A DNA stretch of 50,374 nt from Actinomadura alba (GTDB lineage Bacteria; Actinomycetota; Actinomycetes; Streptosporangiales; Streptosporangiaceae): positions 1-50,374 of the forward strand of contig NZ_JABVEC010000047.1 in the NCBI RefSeq assembly GCF_014323705.1, in the 5' to 3' direction. Below the pieces are notes generated by a model. That model did not search any database and was not told where the DNA came from. It was given only the letters and a program-made list of their open reading frames with translations. A program made the position numbers and the translations under genes. Position 1 is the first letter of the stretch; the number at the start of each line of letters is the position of its first letter. Shown here piece after piece: positions 24,605 to 31,848 of the stretch.

Positions 24605-24838
24605 GGTACGGATTCGCGCCCTTGACGATCGGTTCACGGCCGATTGTGGCCACCCCGGCGATCGCCGCACAGCAAAGAGGACCCGCCCGCCCGGCGTCGA
24701 AGCGGCCGGCGTGACCTGCGGCCGCGAAACGAACGGGTGCCTCGCGGTCAGTGCGGCGGCGACCTGTTCAGGTGGCGGCATCGTGATCCTCGCGCGGCTT
24801 CGGGCCGAGCCTGGCCCAGGTGACCTTGCCGATGCCGT

Positions 24839-25009
24839 CCCCGCCGCGCCGCCATCAACTATGGCCAGTGCGTTGAGCTGGCTGCGGTGTCCGGTGTGGT
24901 CGGCGTACGGGACAGCAAGCAGGGCGGTGATGGTCCCGTCCTGGAGTTCAGTCGCGCTGAGATGTCCACGTTTCTGGATGCGCTGAAAGCCGGCCACCTC
25001 GACCGCTGA
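24839..25009 (+). pseudogene. DUF397 domain remnant
   Basis: Reading to the TGA at 25007-25009 gives INYGQCVELAAVSGVVGVRD, then SKQGGDGPVLEFSRAEMSTF and LDALKAGHLDR, the characteristic C-terminal part of DUF397. Intact members are 60-90 residues and start with a W.KSS.S motif, which is missing here, and there is no start codon. DUF397 genes normally follow an XRE regulator gene, which is also absent. The surrounding 24605-25017 holds nothing else I can support. Confidence 0.75.
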
Positions 25010-25017
25010 TCTGGTGG

Positions 25018-26889
25018 CTACCGCTGGGTGAAGACCTCGATCCAGAACCGTTGCCGGTCGGCGTCGGAGCCGATGAGGTAGGTGGCCTTCAGCTTGGGCG
25101 GCAGCAGCGGCGCCAGCCGGGCGACGGCGTCGCGGTGCTCGCGCAGCTGAGGCAGCTCGGAGTTGGCGAGGACGCGGTGCACGATGTCGGTGGAATCGGT
25201 GCCCTCCGGGCTCTCGTCGGCCGCCTGGCGCAACCGCTCCACCCAGGCGTCCACGTCGCCCGCCAGCTCGCGCAGCCCGGTGACCTGACGCGACGCCAGC
25301 CGTGCCTCCAGCGCGGTGAGCGGCACCGGAGCGTACTCCCCGTCACCCAGATAGATCTTGGCGAGCTCGAGCGGCATACCGCGTCCGTGCAGTTTGATCA
25401 GCCGCTCCAGGGTGCGTTTGGTGATCCACGCCCGGCCCTCGTCGTCGATGTCGTTCTTCCACCACTCGAGGACGGTCTCGGCGACCCTGCCGTAGCGGCC
25501 GATCAGCCACTCGTTCGCCGGAATGTCGTCCGGCGTGACCTGTAGCGAGACGGTGAAGCGGGAGGCCTGAGCGATGGTGTTGCGGGCCACGAGCAGCTTG
25601 CGGCCGAGGTGGTACGGAGGGTTCTGCAGCGCGATCTGGGCCCGCAGACCCTCGATCCGGCGGCCCGCCAATGACCACTCCTGGGTGATCTCCATGAGCC
25701 GGGCGAAGGTGGCCTTGTCCTTCGGCCGGTTGTACTCGTCCCACACGATGGCCTTGTCATCCGGTCCGGTGAACGACTGGGCGAGCAGGTTGTCGAGCGT
25801 GCCGTCGGTGGTCGGCACCGGGGCGCAGAGGTCCTCCACGTTGGTGACCGGCAGCGAGAAGTAGAGCGGATCGCCACCCAGTTCCTCGCGTACCACCTCC
25901 TTGACGACCTCGGTCTTGCCGCAGCCGGGCGGGCCCTGGACGAGCACGGTCCAGCGGTTGCGCAGGGCCGTGCGCACCGCCCGGCGAACCGCGTCCGGCA
26001 CGTGCGCCGGATCGGGCACGTCCGCGCCCGCGCGGCGAAGCTCACCGGCGATGCGCTCCAGGATCGCCGGTGCCTCGTCGGCACCCGGGGTGCCGTCGCC
26101 GGTGGTGCCGGCCAGCGCGAGCCGGTCTCCGTTCAGCAGCGGCAGACCCCAGATCAACGGGAACCCGGCGAGGGCACAGTCCAGTACGTGCTCCAGCGTG
26201 CGCGGGGACAGTAGCCGGCGCAGTTCGGCGGGCAGCGACGCCCACACCCGGAAGACGCCGGTCAGGTCGAGGTCACGGAACCTGCGGGCGAGCGCGACCC
26301 GCCACGCGGTGTCGGCCGCCGTGACCTGGAGCGTCGCCATCCGGTCCAGAATCGCCAGGTCGGAGCGGCGGGCCGCCGTCTCGTTGAGGGACTCGTTGTC
26401 GGTGAGGAAGACGCCGACGCAGCCCAGTGCTCGCAGATCGTGCTCGCCCAGCGTCCAGGAGCAGGCCACCTGCATCAGCTGTGACTGGATGGTGTCACCG
26501 GCCTGTAGCGAGTCGTCGATGAGCAGCACGAACGGCCGCCCGGGCTTCAGCCGGCGCATGATGAGCTGGCGCAGCACCAGCTCGCCGTCCTGCTTGACGG
26601 GCGCGTTCACGAGCAGGTCGTCGGGGGTGAGGTTGGCGGCCGGTACGTACACCAGCCGCACGCCGTCATAGGCCTCGCGGACATGCGTGAAGAAGGTCGA
26701 GGTCTTGCCGATGCCGTGCTCGCCGAACACCTGACCGGTGATGCCCAGATCGATCATCGCGTCGATGAAGCCGGCCAGTGCCGACCCGCCCGTCCAGTCG
26801 CGCGGCGGCTCCGGGTAGGTGGCGGTCGGCCGCCAGCGCGGCGTGCCGCGCAACTCGGCCGGTGCGATCGTCACGTCTGGTCCCCTCAT
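25018..26889 (-). CDS. Double AAA+ (MoxR-like) ATPase
   Basis: A 623-residue protein with two AAA+ modules. The first has Walker A GEHGIGKT (56-63) and Walker B VLLIDD (121-126). The second has Walker A GPPGCGKT (319-326) and Walker B AIVWDEYNRP (380-389), and resembles MoxR/AAA_5 ATPases. The C-terminal 130 residues are helical. MoxR ATPases usually act as chaperones with vWA partners, and a vWA-metallopeptidase gene lies at 33536-34933 on the same strand. The divergent neighbour is an unusual SDR with a zinc ribbon, 120 bp away, with a large hairpin between them. I propose that the four genes form one system, but that is inference. Confidence 0.88.
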   Translation of the reverse strand: MRGPDVTIAPAELRGTPRWRPTATYPEPPRDWTGGSALAGFIDAMIDLGITGQVFGEHGIGKTSTFFTHVREAYDGVRLVYVPAANLTPDDLLVNAPVKQDGELVLRQLIMRRLKPGRPFVLLIDDSLQAGDTIQSQLMQVACSWTLGEHDLRALGCVGVFLTDNESLNETAARRSDLAILDRMATLQVTAADTAWRVALARRFRDLDLTGVFRVWASLPAELRRLLSPRTLEHVLDCALAGFPLIWGLPLLNGDRLALAGTTGDGTPGADEAPAILERIAGELRRAGADVPDPAHVPDAVRRAVRTALRNRWTVLVQGPPGCGKTEVVKEVVREELGGDPLYFSLPVTNVEDLCAPVPTTDGTLDNLLAQSFTGPDDKAIVWDEYNRPKDKATFARLMEITQEWSLAGRRIEGLRAQIALQNPPYHLGRKLLVARNTIAQASRFTVSLQVTPDDIPANEWLIGRYGRVAETVLEWWKNDIDDEGRAWITKRTLERLIKLHGRGMPLELAKIYLGDGEYAPVPLTALEARLASRQVTGLRELAGDVDAWVERLRQAADESPEGTDSTDIVHRVLANSELPQLREHRDAVARLAPLLPPKLKATYLIGSDADRQRFWIEVFTQR

Positions 26890-26909
26890 CGTTCGGCGGA
26901 TGCCTCGCG

Positions 26910-26963
26910 AACAACTGCATGATCACGGCAGAGAGTTCCCTGCCGTGATCATGCACTTGTTCA
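26910..26963. repeat. Long palindromic hairpin in the AAA+/SDR divergent region
   Basis: Arms 26910-26932 and 26941-26963 pair over 23 positions with a single C-C mismatch, around an 8-nt loop. The core TGCATGATCACGGCAG is perfectly mirrored. It shares TGCATGATCACG with the palindromes at 22957-23074, so it belongs to the same repeat family. Confidence 0.9.
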
Positions 26964-27009
26964 AGTACACCCGGACACGGCCCTCTAGATCACTGGATTT
27001 AATGGCGCC

Positions 27010-28461
27010 ATGCGCGAGGAAGATCTGCGGACCTGCCTGAGAGTGCTCGCCGAGTTGGCCGACGCTCCCCCTGACGACCCGGATCTTCGCGCCGTCCGCA
27101 GGGCCGTGAGCGCCTTCGTGAAGAGAACAAGAGAGCGGGAGCGGGACCGGGACCGGCGGCGGCGCTCCGACGCGGACGCCGCGTTGCTGGCGACCACGGC
27201 CACCGGTGCCACGGACCGGGTGGAAGGGGTGCCGGTGTCGCCACGGCTTCCACCGGACGGGCCGGCTCTCACCCCGGCCGGCCGGATGGGCGGTGTTCCG
27301 GCGCCTTCACCGGGCACGGCGGAAGCGCCCCGCCGGATCGGCGGCCTGCTGGCGTGCTACGTGTGCAAGGCGCACTTCCGGCAGATCGACGACTTCTATC
27401 ACCGGCTGTGCCCGCCGTGCGCCGAGGAGAACAGGCGCCGCCGGTCGGCCCGCACCGACCTGTCCGGCCGCCGGGCGATCGTCACCGGCGGCCGGGTCAA
27501 GGCGGGCTTCGAACTCGTGCTGAGGCTGCTGCGCGACGGCGCCGCGGTCACCGCCCTCACCCGGTTTCCGCACGACGCGCGGCAGCGCTTCGCCGCGATG
27601 GCCGATCACGCGGACTGGTCCGAACGGCTGACGATCACCGGTATCGACCTGCGCGACATCCCCGCGGTGGTGCGATGGTGCGACGAACAGGTCGCGGCCG
27701 GGGAGCCGCTCGACATCCTGGTGAACCACGCCGCGCAGACCCTGCGCCATCCGCCGGAGTCGTACGCGGCGCTGCTCGCCACCGAGCGGGCGGCGGCCGC
27801 CCTGGAGGCGGCGCGGGGACCGGATGCCGGGGAACCGGATGCCGGGGAACCGGATGCCGGTGGTTCGGGTGCAGGTGGTTCGGGTGTCGGTGGTTCGGGT
27901 GTCGGTGGTTCGGGTGTCGCGACGCTGAGCGCGGTGCCGGGGATCGTGGACGTCGCCGGGCTGCTCCCGGACCGCTCACCGGTCAACTCGTGGACCCACC
28001 TGGTGCACGAGGTCGATCCGGTGGAGCTCATCGAGGTGCAACTGATCAACGTGACCGCGCCGTTCCTGCTGCTCGGCCGCCTGCGCCCGCTGCTGACGGC
28101 CTCGCCGTGGCCGAGGCGGTACGTCGTGAACGTCTCGGCGGTCGAGGGGCAGTTCGACCGGACGTACAAGGGGCCCGAGCATCCGCACACCAACATGGCC
28201 AAGGCGGCGCTCAACATGCTGACCCGTACGACCGCCGACGAACTGGCCGGCCACGGCGTCTATGTCACCAGCGTGGATCCCGGTTGGTTCACCGACCAGC
28301 AGCCCGAGCCCGACCGGTATCGCCGCACCGCCGCCGGCTTCCGGCCGCCCCTCGATGTCGTGGACGCGGCGGCCCGCGTCTACGACCCGATCGTGCGGGG
28401 TGAGCAGGGCGACCCCCCGTACGGATGCTTCCTGAAGGACTATCGCGTCACGCCGTGGTGA
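27010..28461 (+). CDS. Atypical SDR with N-terminal zinc ribbon
   Basis: A 483-residue protein. Residues 1-55 are a helix with a highly charged Arg/Glu/Asp run; 60-110 are a Pro/Ala linker. Cys116, Cys119, Cys134 and Cys137 (CYVC and CPPC) form a zinc ribbon. The rest is a Rossmann SDR domain with TGGRVKAG at 159-166, NHAA instead of NNAG at 239-242, Ser376 (VNVSAVEG) and Lys398 in HTNMAKAALNM. The catalytic Tyr, four residues before the Lys, is Thr394. A Gly/Ser/Asp repeat (270-303) interrupts the domain. It is divergent from the double AAA+ gene. NAD(P) binding is likely; classical SDR chemistry is doubtful. Confidence 0.85.
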   Translation: MREEDLRTCLRVLAELADAPPDDPDLRAVRRAVSAFVKRTRERERDRDRRRRSDADAALLATTATGATDRVEGVPVSPRLPPDGPALTPAGRMGGVPAPSPGTAEAPRRIGGLLACYVCKAHFRQIDDFYHRLCPPCAEENRRRRSARTDLSGRRAIVTGGRVKAGFELVLRLLRDGAAVTALTRFPHDARQRFAAMADHADWSERLTITGIDLRDIPAVVRWCDEQVAAGEPLDILVNHAAQTLRHPPESYAALLATERAAAALEAARGPDAGEPDAGEPDAGGSGAGGSGVGGSGVGGSGVATLSAVPGIVDVAGLLPDRSPVNSWTHLVHEVDPVELIEVQLINVTAPFLLLGRLRPLLTASPWPRRYVVNVSAVEGQFDRTYKGPEHPHTNMAKAALNMLTRTTADELAGHGVYVTSVDPGWFTDQQPEPDRYRRTAAGFRPPLDVVDAAARVYDPIVRGEQGDPPYGCFLKDYRVTPW

Positions 28462-28675
28462 TCCGGCCGAGAAACACCCGGGACAGTACGGGTGGTCTTA
28501 TGCCATGCCGATAACTGCTAAACGTTTGTTAACCCTAACATAAGTGGTGGCACTCCGCAGATTTGCCCCACTTTTCGCAGGATCGGCGGAAACGCATAAA
28601 AGGCCACTGACTCCTGCTAACTTCTCGTCCTGACCATGATCTTTCTTCTGGAGACAGGTAAGGTGACAAGCGAAG

Positions 28676-29791
28676 ATGAGAAAGAGCTCGGCCGTACTGG
28701 CGGCCGGCCTGGGGGTCATTCTCACCACAGCCGTTGTTGCGGTCGTGACGTCTGACGAGACCAATAATGCCGCTGTTTCAGCCGCAGCCGGGGCGGACAC
28801 CAGCTGGAACATTGCGCGGAGCAGCACCTACTCCGGCAGCAGCCAGATCAGCGACATCACCGCCACGCCGGATGGCGGCATGTGGTCGGTCGGGAATCTG
28901 ACGACTCAACAGCAGCCTCTCGTGGAGCGTCTCACCCCCCAGGGCTGGACTCGGCTGGCTATTCCAGCGAGTATGCACAACGTCAGGCCGACCGTTATCG
29001 GCGCCTCGTCGGCCGCCAATGTCTGGCTGGGCGGAACACAGACCACCACCGGGGACAACCGGCTCCTGCGCTGGAACGGCAGTAGCTGGTCGTCGATCCC
29101 GATCAAGAACGCCTTCAGTCTCTACGGCCTGGCGGTGCTGAGTGCCCAGAACGTATGGGCGATCAGCACCAGTCAGACGAGTCCGACCCCGCACGCCCAG
29201 CAGTGGAACGGCACGAGCTGGCGCGATCACACGCTCGGGATCACCCCCAGGGCGATCGGCGCGTCCTCGCCGTCCAATGTCTGGGTGGTCGGCCTCGCGG
29301 CAGGGCAGCCGGCCGTCACGCGCTGGAACGGATCAGCGTGGAGCACCGTGCCGTTTCCCGAGATCCCCGGCATCGTGAGTTCCGAGATGGCTCCCGCCTT
29401 CCGGGATGTTCAGGTCATCTCCGACAGGGACGTATGGGCCGTGGGTTCCATCCCGGTCAAGGACAGCACGGGAAAGCTCACCACTCGATCGCTGTTCGCG
29501 CACTGGGACGGTAGCGACTGGTCCACCCAACTCGGTGCGAACGGCACTGGCTACACCGAGATCGAGCAGGACGGGGCCGGCGGCCTTTGGCTCAGGCATG
29601 GGACGGTGATGCGGCACCGCACCGCCGGTGGCGTCTGGACGACGGAGAACCTGGCGGTTCCGACAGGGAAGAAGGGCACCGTGTACGGTCTGGCCCTGCA
29701 GCCGGGGACCAAGACCGTCTGGGCGGTCGGTCTCACCCAGCCGGGCAGGGAGAGCTCGTTCGACGGGGTGTACTGGCGCAACAACGACTGA
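28676..29791 (+). CDS. Secreted beta-propeller-like protein with WNGS repeats
   Basis: A 371-residue exported protein. The signal peptide (MRKSSAVLAAGLGVILTTAV) is followed by about six repeats of 45-50 residues, each with a D/N-VW-VG strand (ANVWLGG, QNVWAIS, SNVWVVG, RDVWAVG, KTVWAVG) and a W-N/D-G-S-W turn (WNGSSW, WNGTSW, WNGSAW, WDGSDW). This pattern implies a beta-propeller. No catalytic residues are recognised; binding is more likely. AAGGTG lies upstream of the ATG. The 28462-28675 leader is visibly richer in A/T than its surroundings (for example AAACGTTTGTTAACC), which hints at acquisition. I see no operon partner. Confidence 0.82.
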   Translation: MRKSSAVLAAGLGVILTTAVVAVVTSDETNNAAVSAAAGADTSWNIARSSTYSGSSQISDITATPDGGMWSVGNLTTQQQPLVERLTPQGWTRLAIPASMHNVRPTVIGASSAANVWLGGTQTTTGDNRLLRWNGSSWSSIPIKNAFSLYGLAVLSAQNVWAISTSQTSPTPHAQQWNGTSWRDHTLGITPRAIGASSPSNVWVVGLAAGQPAVTRWNGSAWSTVPFPEIPGIVSSEMAPAFRDVQVISDRDVWAVGSIPVKDSTGKLTTRSLFAHWDGSDWSTQLGANGTGYTEIEQDGAGGLWLRHGTVMRHRTAGGVWTTENLAVPTGKKGTVYGLALQPGTKTVWAVGLTQPGRESSFDGVYWRNND

Positions 29792-29887
29792 GCGGCAAAA
29801 GACCGTCCGACCGGCGTAGATCTGCCCGGACGTGTCGAGATGGCGGAGACGCCTGCCGACCTGCTCATACGGCCGGCCTGCTCACTT

Positions 29888-29919
29888 AGAGGCCGCAGGT
29901 TGAAATCCTGCCCCCGCTA
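29888..29919 (+). other. tRNA-Met-like 3' end fragment, possible attachment-site relic
   Basis: This stretch resembles the 3' end of an actinobacterial tRNA-Met. A T-arm of 5 bp (GCAGG 29895-29899, CCTGC 29907-29911) encloses a 7-nt loop (TTGAAAT), followed by CCCCGCTA as acceptor strand. No matching 5' acceptor strand (AGCGGGG) or anticodon arm precedes it, so it is not a functional tRNA. Such 3' fragments are left by elements that integrate into tRNA genes. Confidence 0.5.
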
Positions 29920-29922
29920 GCA

Positions 29923-29961
29923 GGCAAGAGGCCCGGAGGGCGATCCTCCGGGCCTCTTGCC
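29923..29961. terminator. Strong 17-bp hairpin terminator
   Basis: GGCAAGAGGCCCGGAGG (29923-29939) pairs perfectly with 29945-29961 across a 5-nt loop. It starts 3 nt after the tRNA-like fragment and could end transcription from the propeller gene or belong to the original tRNA locus. Confidence 0.8.
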
Positions 29962-30060
29962 GTCTCCGTCATGAAACCGCGAGTGCCCGAACGCCGCAGG
30001 GCGAACGCCCTGCCGCTTCGCGAGGAGGTCGTCCGTCCACAGCGGACGGCAAAAGGCAAA

Positions 30061-30098
30061 GGCAAGGAGGGTACCCACTCCTTGCCACTCTTAATTTA
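30061..30098 (+). terminator. Hairpin followed by T/A-rich tract
   Basis: GGCAAGGAG (30061-30069) pairs with CTCCTTGCC (30078-30086) around an 8-nt loop, followed by CTCTTAATTTAT. It looks like an intrinsic terminator that isolates the rifamycin-responsive promoter just downstream. Confidence 0.6.
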
Positions 30099-30109
30099 TA
30101 GCGCCCTGG

Positions 30110-30145
30110 GGGGCTTGCGGCAAGACCCGGGTCGTGCCGCAGAAT
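30110..30145 (+). promoter_or_regulatory. Rifamycin-associated element (RAE) and promoter
   Basis: GGGGCTTGCGGCAAGACCC (30110-30128) differs at one position from the RAE as I recall it, GGGGCTTGCGGCAAGGCCC, a 19-bp motif known upstream of rifamycin-inactivating genes in actinomycetes. It is followed by CGGGTCGTGCCGCAGAAT, where CAGAAT (30140-30145) may be the -10 box. It should place the downstream rox gene under rifamycin induction. Confidence 0.8.
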
Positions 30146-30185
30146 CGTCGGCCGAGGCCAGAACCTGCGGAAACGGGGTCGCGAT

Positions 30186-30335
30186 ATGCGTGTGTTGTTG
30201 TCGACGATCGGGTCGCGCGGGGACGTCGAACCGACGGTGGGACTCGCGGTGCGGTTGCGGGCACTCGGCGCGGGGGTGCGGGTGTGCCCGCCGCCTGACG
30301 GCGCGGAGCAGCCGGCCGAAATACAACCTTGTTGA
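30186..30335 (+). pseudogene. Truncated glycosyltransferase N-terminus (Rgt-like)
   Basis: A 49-codon reading frame starting MRVLLSTIGSRGDVEPTVGL and continuing AVRLRALGAGVRVCPPP matches the first 35-40 residues of GT1-family glycosyltransferases, including rifampicin glycosyltransferases. Similarity stops at about 30300 and the frame ends with TGA at 30333-30335, 13 nt before the rox start. The rest of the roughly 400-residue enzyme is missing. It lies directly between the RAE and rox. Confidence 0.75.
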
Positions 30336-30348
30336 ATGGGGGGGTTTC

Positions 30349-31776
30349 ATGATTGACGTGATCGTTGCCGGCGGCGGACCGACCGGTTTGATGCTGGCCG
30401 GCGAGTTGCGGCTGCACGGCGTGCACGCGCTCGTGCTGGAGAAGGAGGCGGAGCCGACCGGGTATGTCCGCGCGCTCGGTCTGCACGTGCGCAGCGTCGA
30501 GGTGATGGACCAGCGCGGTCTGCTGGAGCGGTTCCTCGCGCTCGGCCGGCAGTTCAAGGTCGGTGGCTTCTTCGCCGGCATCACCAAGTCGTGGCCCGAC
30601 CGGCTGGACACCGCACATCCGTACGTCCTCGGCATCCCGCAGCCCACCGTCGAGCGCCTGCTGGCCGAGCACGCCACCGAGGTCGGCGCCGAGATCCGAC
30701 GCGGCTGCGAACTGGTCGGGCTGAGCCAGGACGAGGACGGGGTGACCGTCGAGCTGGCCGACGGCACGCAGCTGCGCTCGCGCTACCTCGTCGGCTGCGA
30801 CGGCGGCCGCAGCACGGTGCGCAAGCTGCTCGGCGTCGGCTTCCCCGGCGAGCCCGCCAAGGTCGAGACGCTGCTGGGCGAGATGGAGGTGACCGAGGAT
30901 CCGGCGACGGTTGCCGCCATCGTCGCGGAAGTCCGCAAGACCCAACCGCGGTTCGGCGCCATCCCCCTCGGGGACGGGGTGTACCGCCTCATCGTGCCCG
31001 CCGAAGGGGTGGCCGAGGACCGCACGGTTCCGCCGACCCTCGAGGAGTTCAAGCAGCAGCTGCGGGCCTTCGCGGGCACCGACTTCGGCGCGCACTCACC
31101 GCGCTGGCTCTCCCGCTTCGGCGACGCCACCCGGCAGGCCGAGCGCTACCGGGTCGGCCGGGTGCTGCTGGCCGGCGACGCGGCGCACATCCACCCGCCG
31201 ACCGGCGGGCAGGGGCTCAACCTCGGCATCCAGGACGCGTTCAACCTCGGCTGGAAACTGGCCGCCGAGGTCGGCGGCTGGGCACCGGAGGGGCTGCTGG
31301 ACAGCTACCACACCGAACGGCACCCGGTGGCCGCCGACGTGCTGGACAACACCCGCGCGCAGATGCAGCTGCTGTCCACCGAGCCGGGTCCCCAGGCAGT
31401 GCGCAGGCTGGTGTCGGAGCTGATGGACTTCGAGGAGGTGAACCGGTACCTGATCGAGAAGATCACTGCGATCGGGGTTCGCTACGACTTCGGCGAGGGG
31501 CATGAACTGCTCGGCCGGCGGATGCGGGACGTGGAGCTGAAGCGGGGTCGCCTCTACGCGCTGATGCACGGCGGCCGCGGGCTGCTGCTCGACCAGACCG
31601 GCCGGCTCTCGGTGGCGGGCTGGGCAGAGCGGGTCGACCACGTCGTCGAAGTCAGCGAGGAACTGGACGTGCCCGCGGCGCTGCTGCGGCCGGACGGCCA
31701 CGTGGCGTGGGTCGGCGAAGACCAGCAGGATCTGCTCAGCCGGCTGCCCAAGTGGTTCGGCGCTGCCGCCAGCTGA
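30349..31776 (+). CDS. rox: Rifampicin monooxygenase (class A flavoprotein)
   Basis: A 475-residue FAD enzyme of the PHBH/RIFMO group. It has the GGGPTG dinucleotide motif (8-13), VGCDGGRSTVRKLLG (DG motif), LLAGDAAHIHPPTGGQGLNL (GD motif) and NLGWKLA. The start MIDVIVAGGGPTGLMLAGEL and the end WVGEDQQDLLSRLPKWFG fit known Rox proteins, and the length is the same as I recall for them. Rox hydroxylates the rifamycin naphthoquinone, leading to ring opening and resistance. The ATG at 30349 follows a G-rich Shine-Dalgarno region. An upstream RAE predicts induction by rifamycins. The intervening truncated glycosyltransferase suggests that rox was recombined behind an existing rifamycin-responsive promoter. 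Confidence 0.93.
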   Translation: MIDVIVAGGGPTGLMLAGELRLHGVHALVLEKEAEPTGYVRALGLHVRSVEVMDQRGLLERFLALGRQFKVGGFFAGITKSWPDRLDTAHPYVLGIPQPTVERLLAEHATEVGAEIRRGCELVGLSQDEDGVTVELADGTQLRSRYLVGCDGGRSTVRKLLGVGFPGEPAKVETLLGEMEVTEDPATVAAIVAEVRKTQPRFGAIPLGDGVYRLIVPAEGVAEDRTVPPTLEEFKQQLRAFAGTDFGAHSPRWLSRFGDATRQAERYRVGRVLLAGDAAHIHPPTGGQGLNLGIQDAFNLGWKLAAEVGGWAPEGLLDSYHTERHPVAADVLDNTRAQMQLLSTEPGPQAVRRLVSELMDFEEVNRYLIEKITAIGVRYDFGEGHELLGRRMRDVELKRGRLYALMHGGRGLLLDQTGRLSVAGWAERVDHVVEVSEELDVPAALLRPDGHVAWVGEDQQDLLSRLPKWFGAAAS

Positions 31777-31814
31777 ACGCGCAGGAAGACCGTGGTGGCG
31801 CTGCACCGCGTCAT

Positions 31815-31848
31815 TCTGTTCTAAGAGTCCATCTGTTCTAAGAGTCCA
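31815..31848. repeat. 17-bp tandem duplication across a stop codon
   Basis: Two identical 17-bp units (31815-31831 and 31832-31848) begin TCTGTTCTAAGAGTCC. Read on the minus strand they duplicate ATGGACTCTTAG, the last codons and stop of the adjacent helical-protein gene. It marks the junction between rox and that gene and may be an insertion or repair footprint. Confidence 0.9.

Noticed and set aside
24797..24835. Minus-strand peptide DGIGKVTWARLGPKPRED as the end of a HATPase-type gene
   Set aside because: It is suggestive of the ATP-binding proteins that accompany DUF397 genes, but too short and without an N-box.
29820..29920. A complete Leu- or Met-type tRNA gene
   Set aside because: GATGGCGGAGACGCC resembles a D-arm and CTCATA an anticodon loop, but the acceptor and anticodon stems cannot form. 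Only the 3' fragment is supported.
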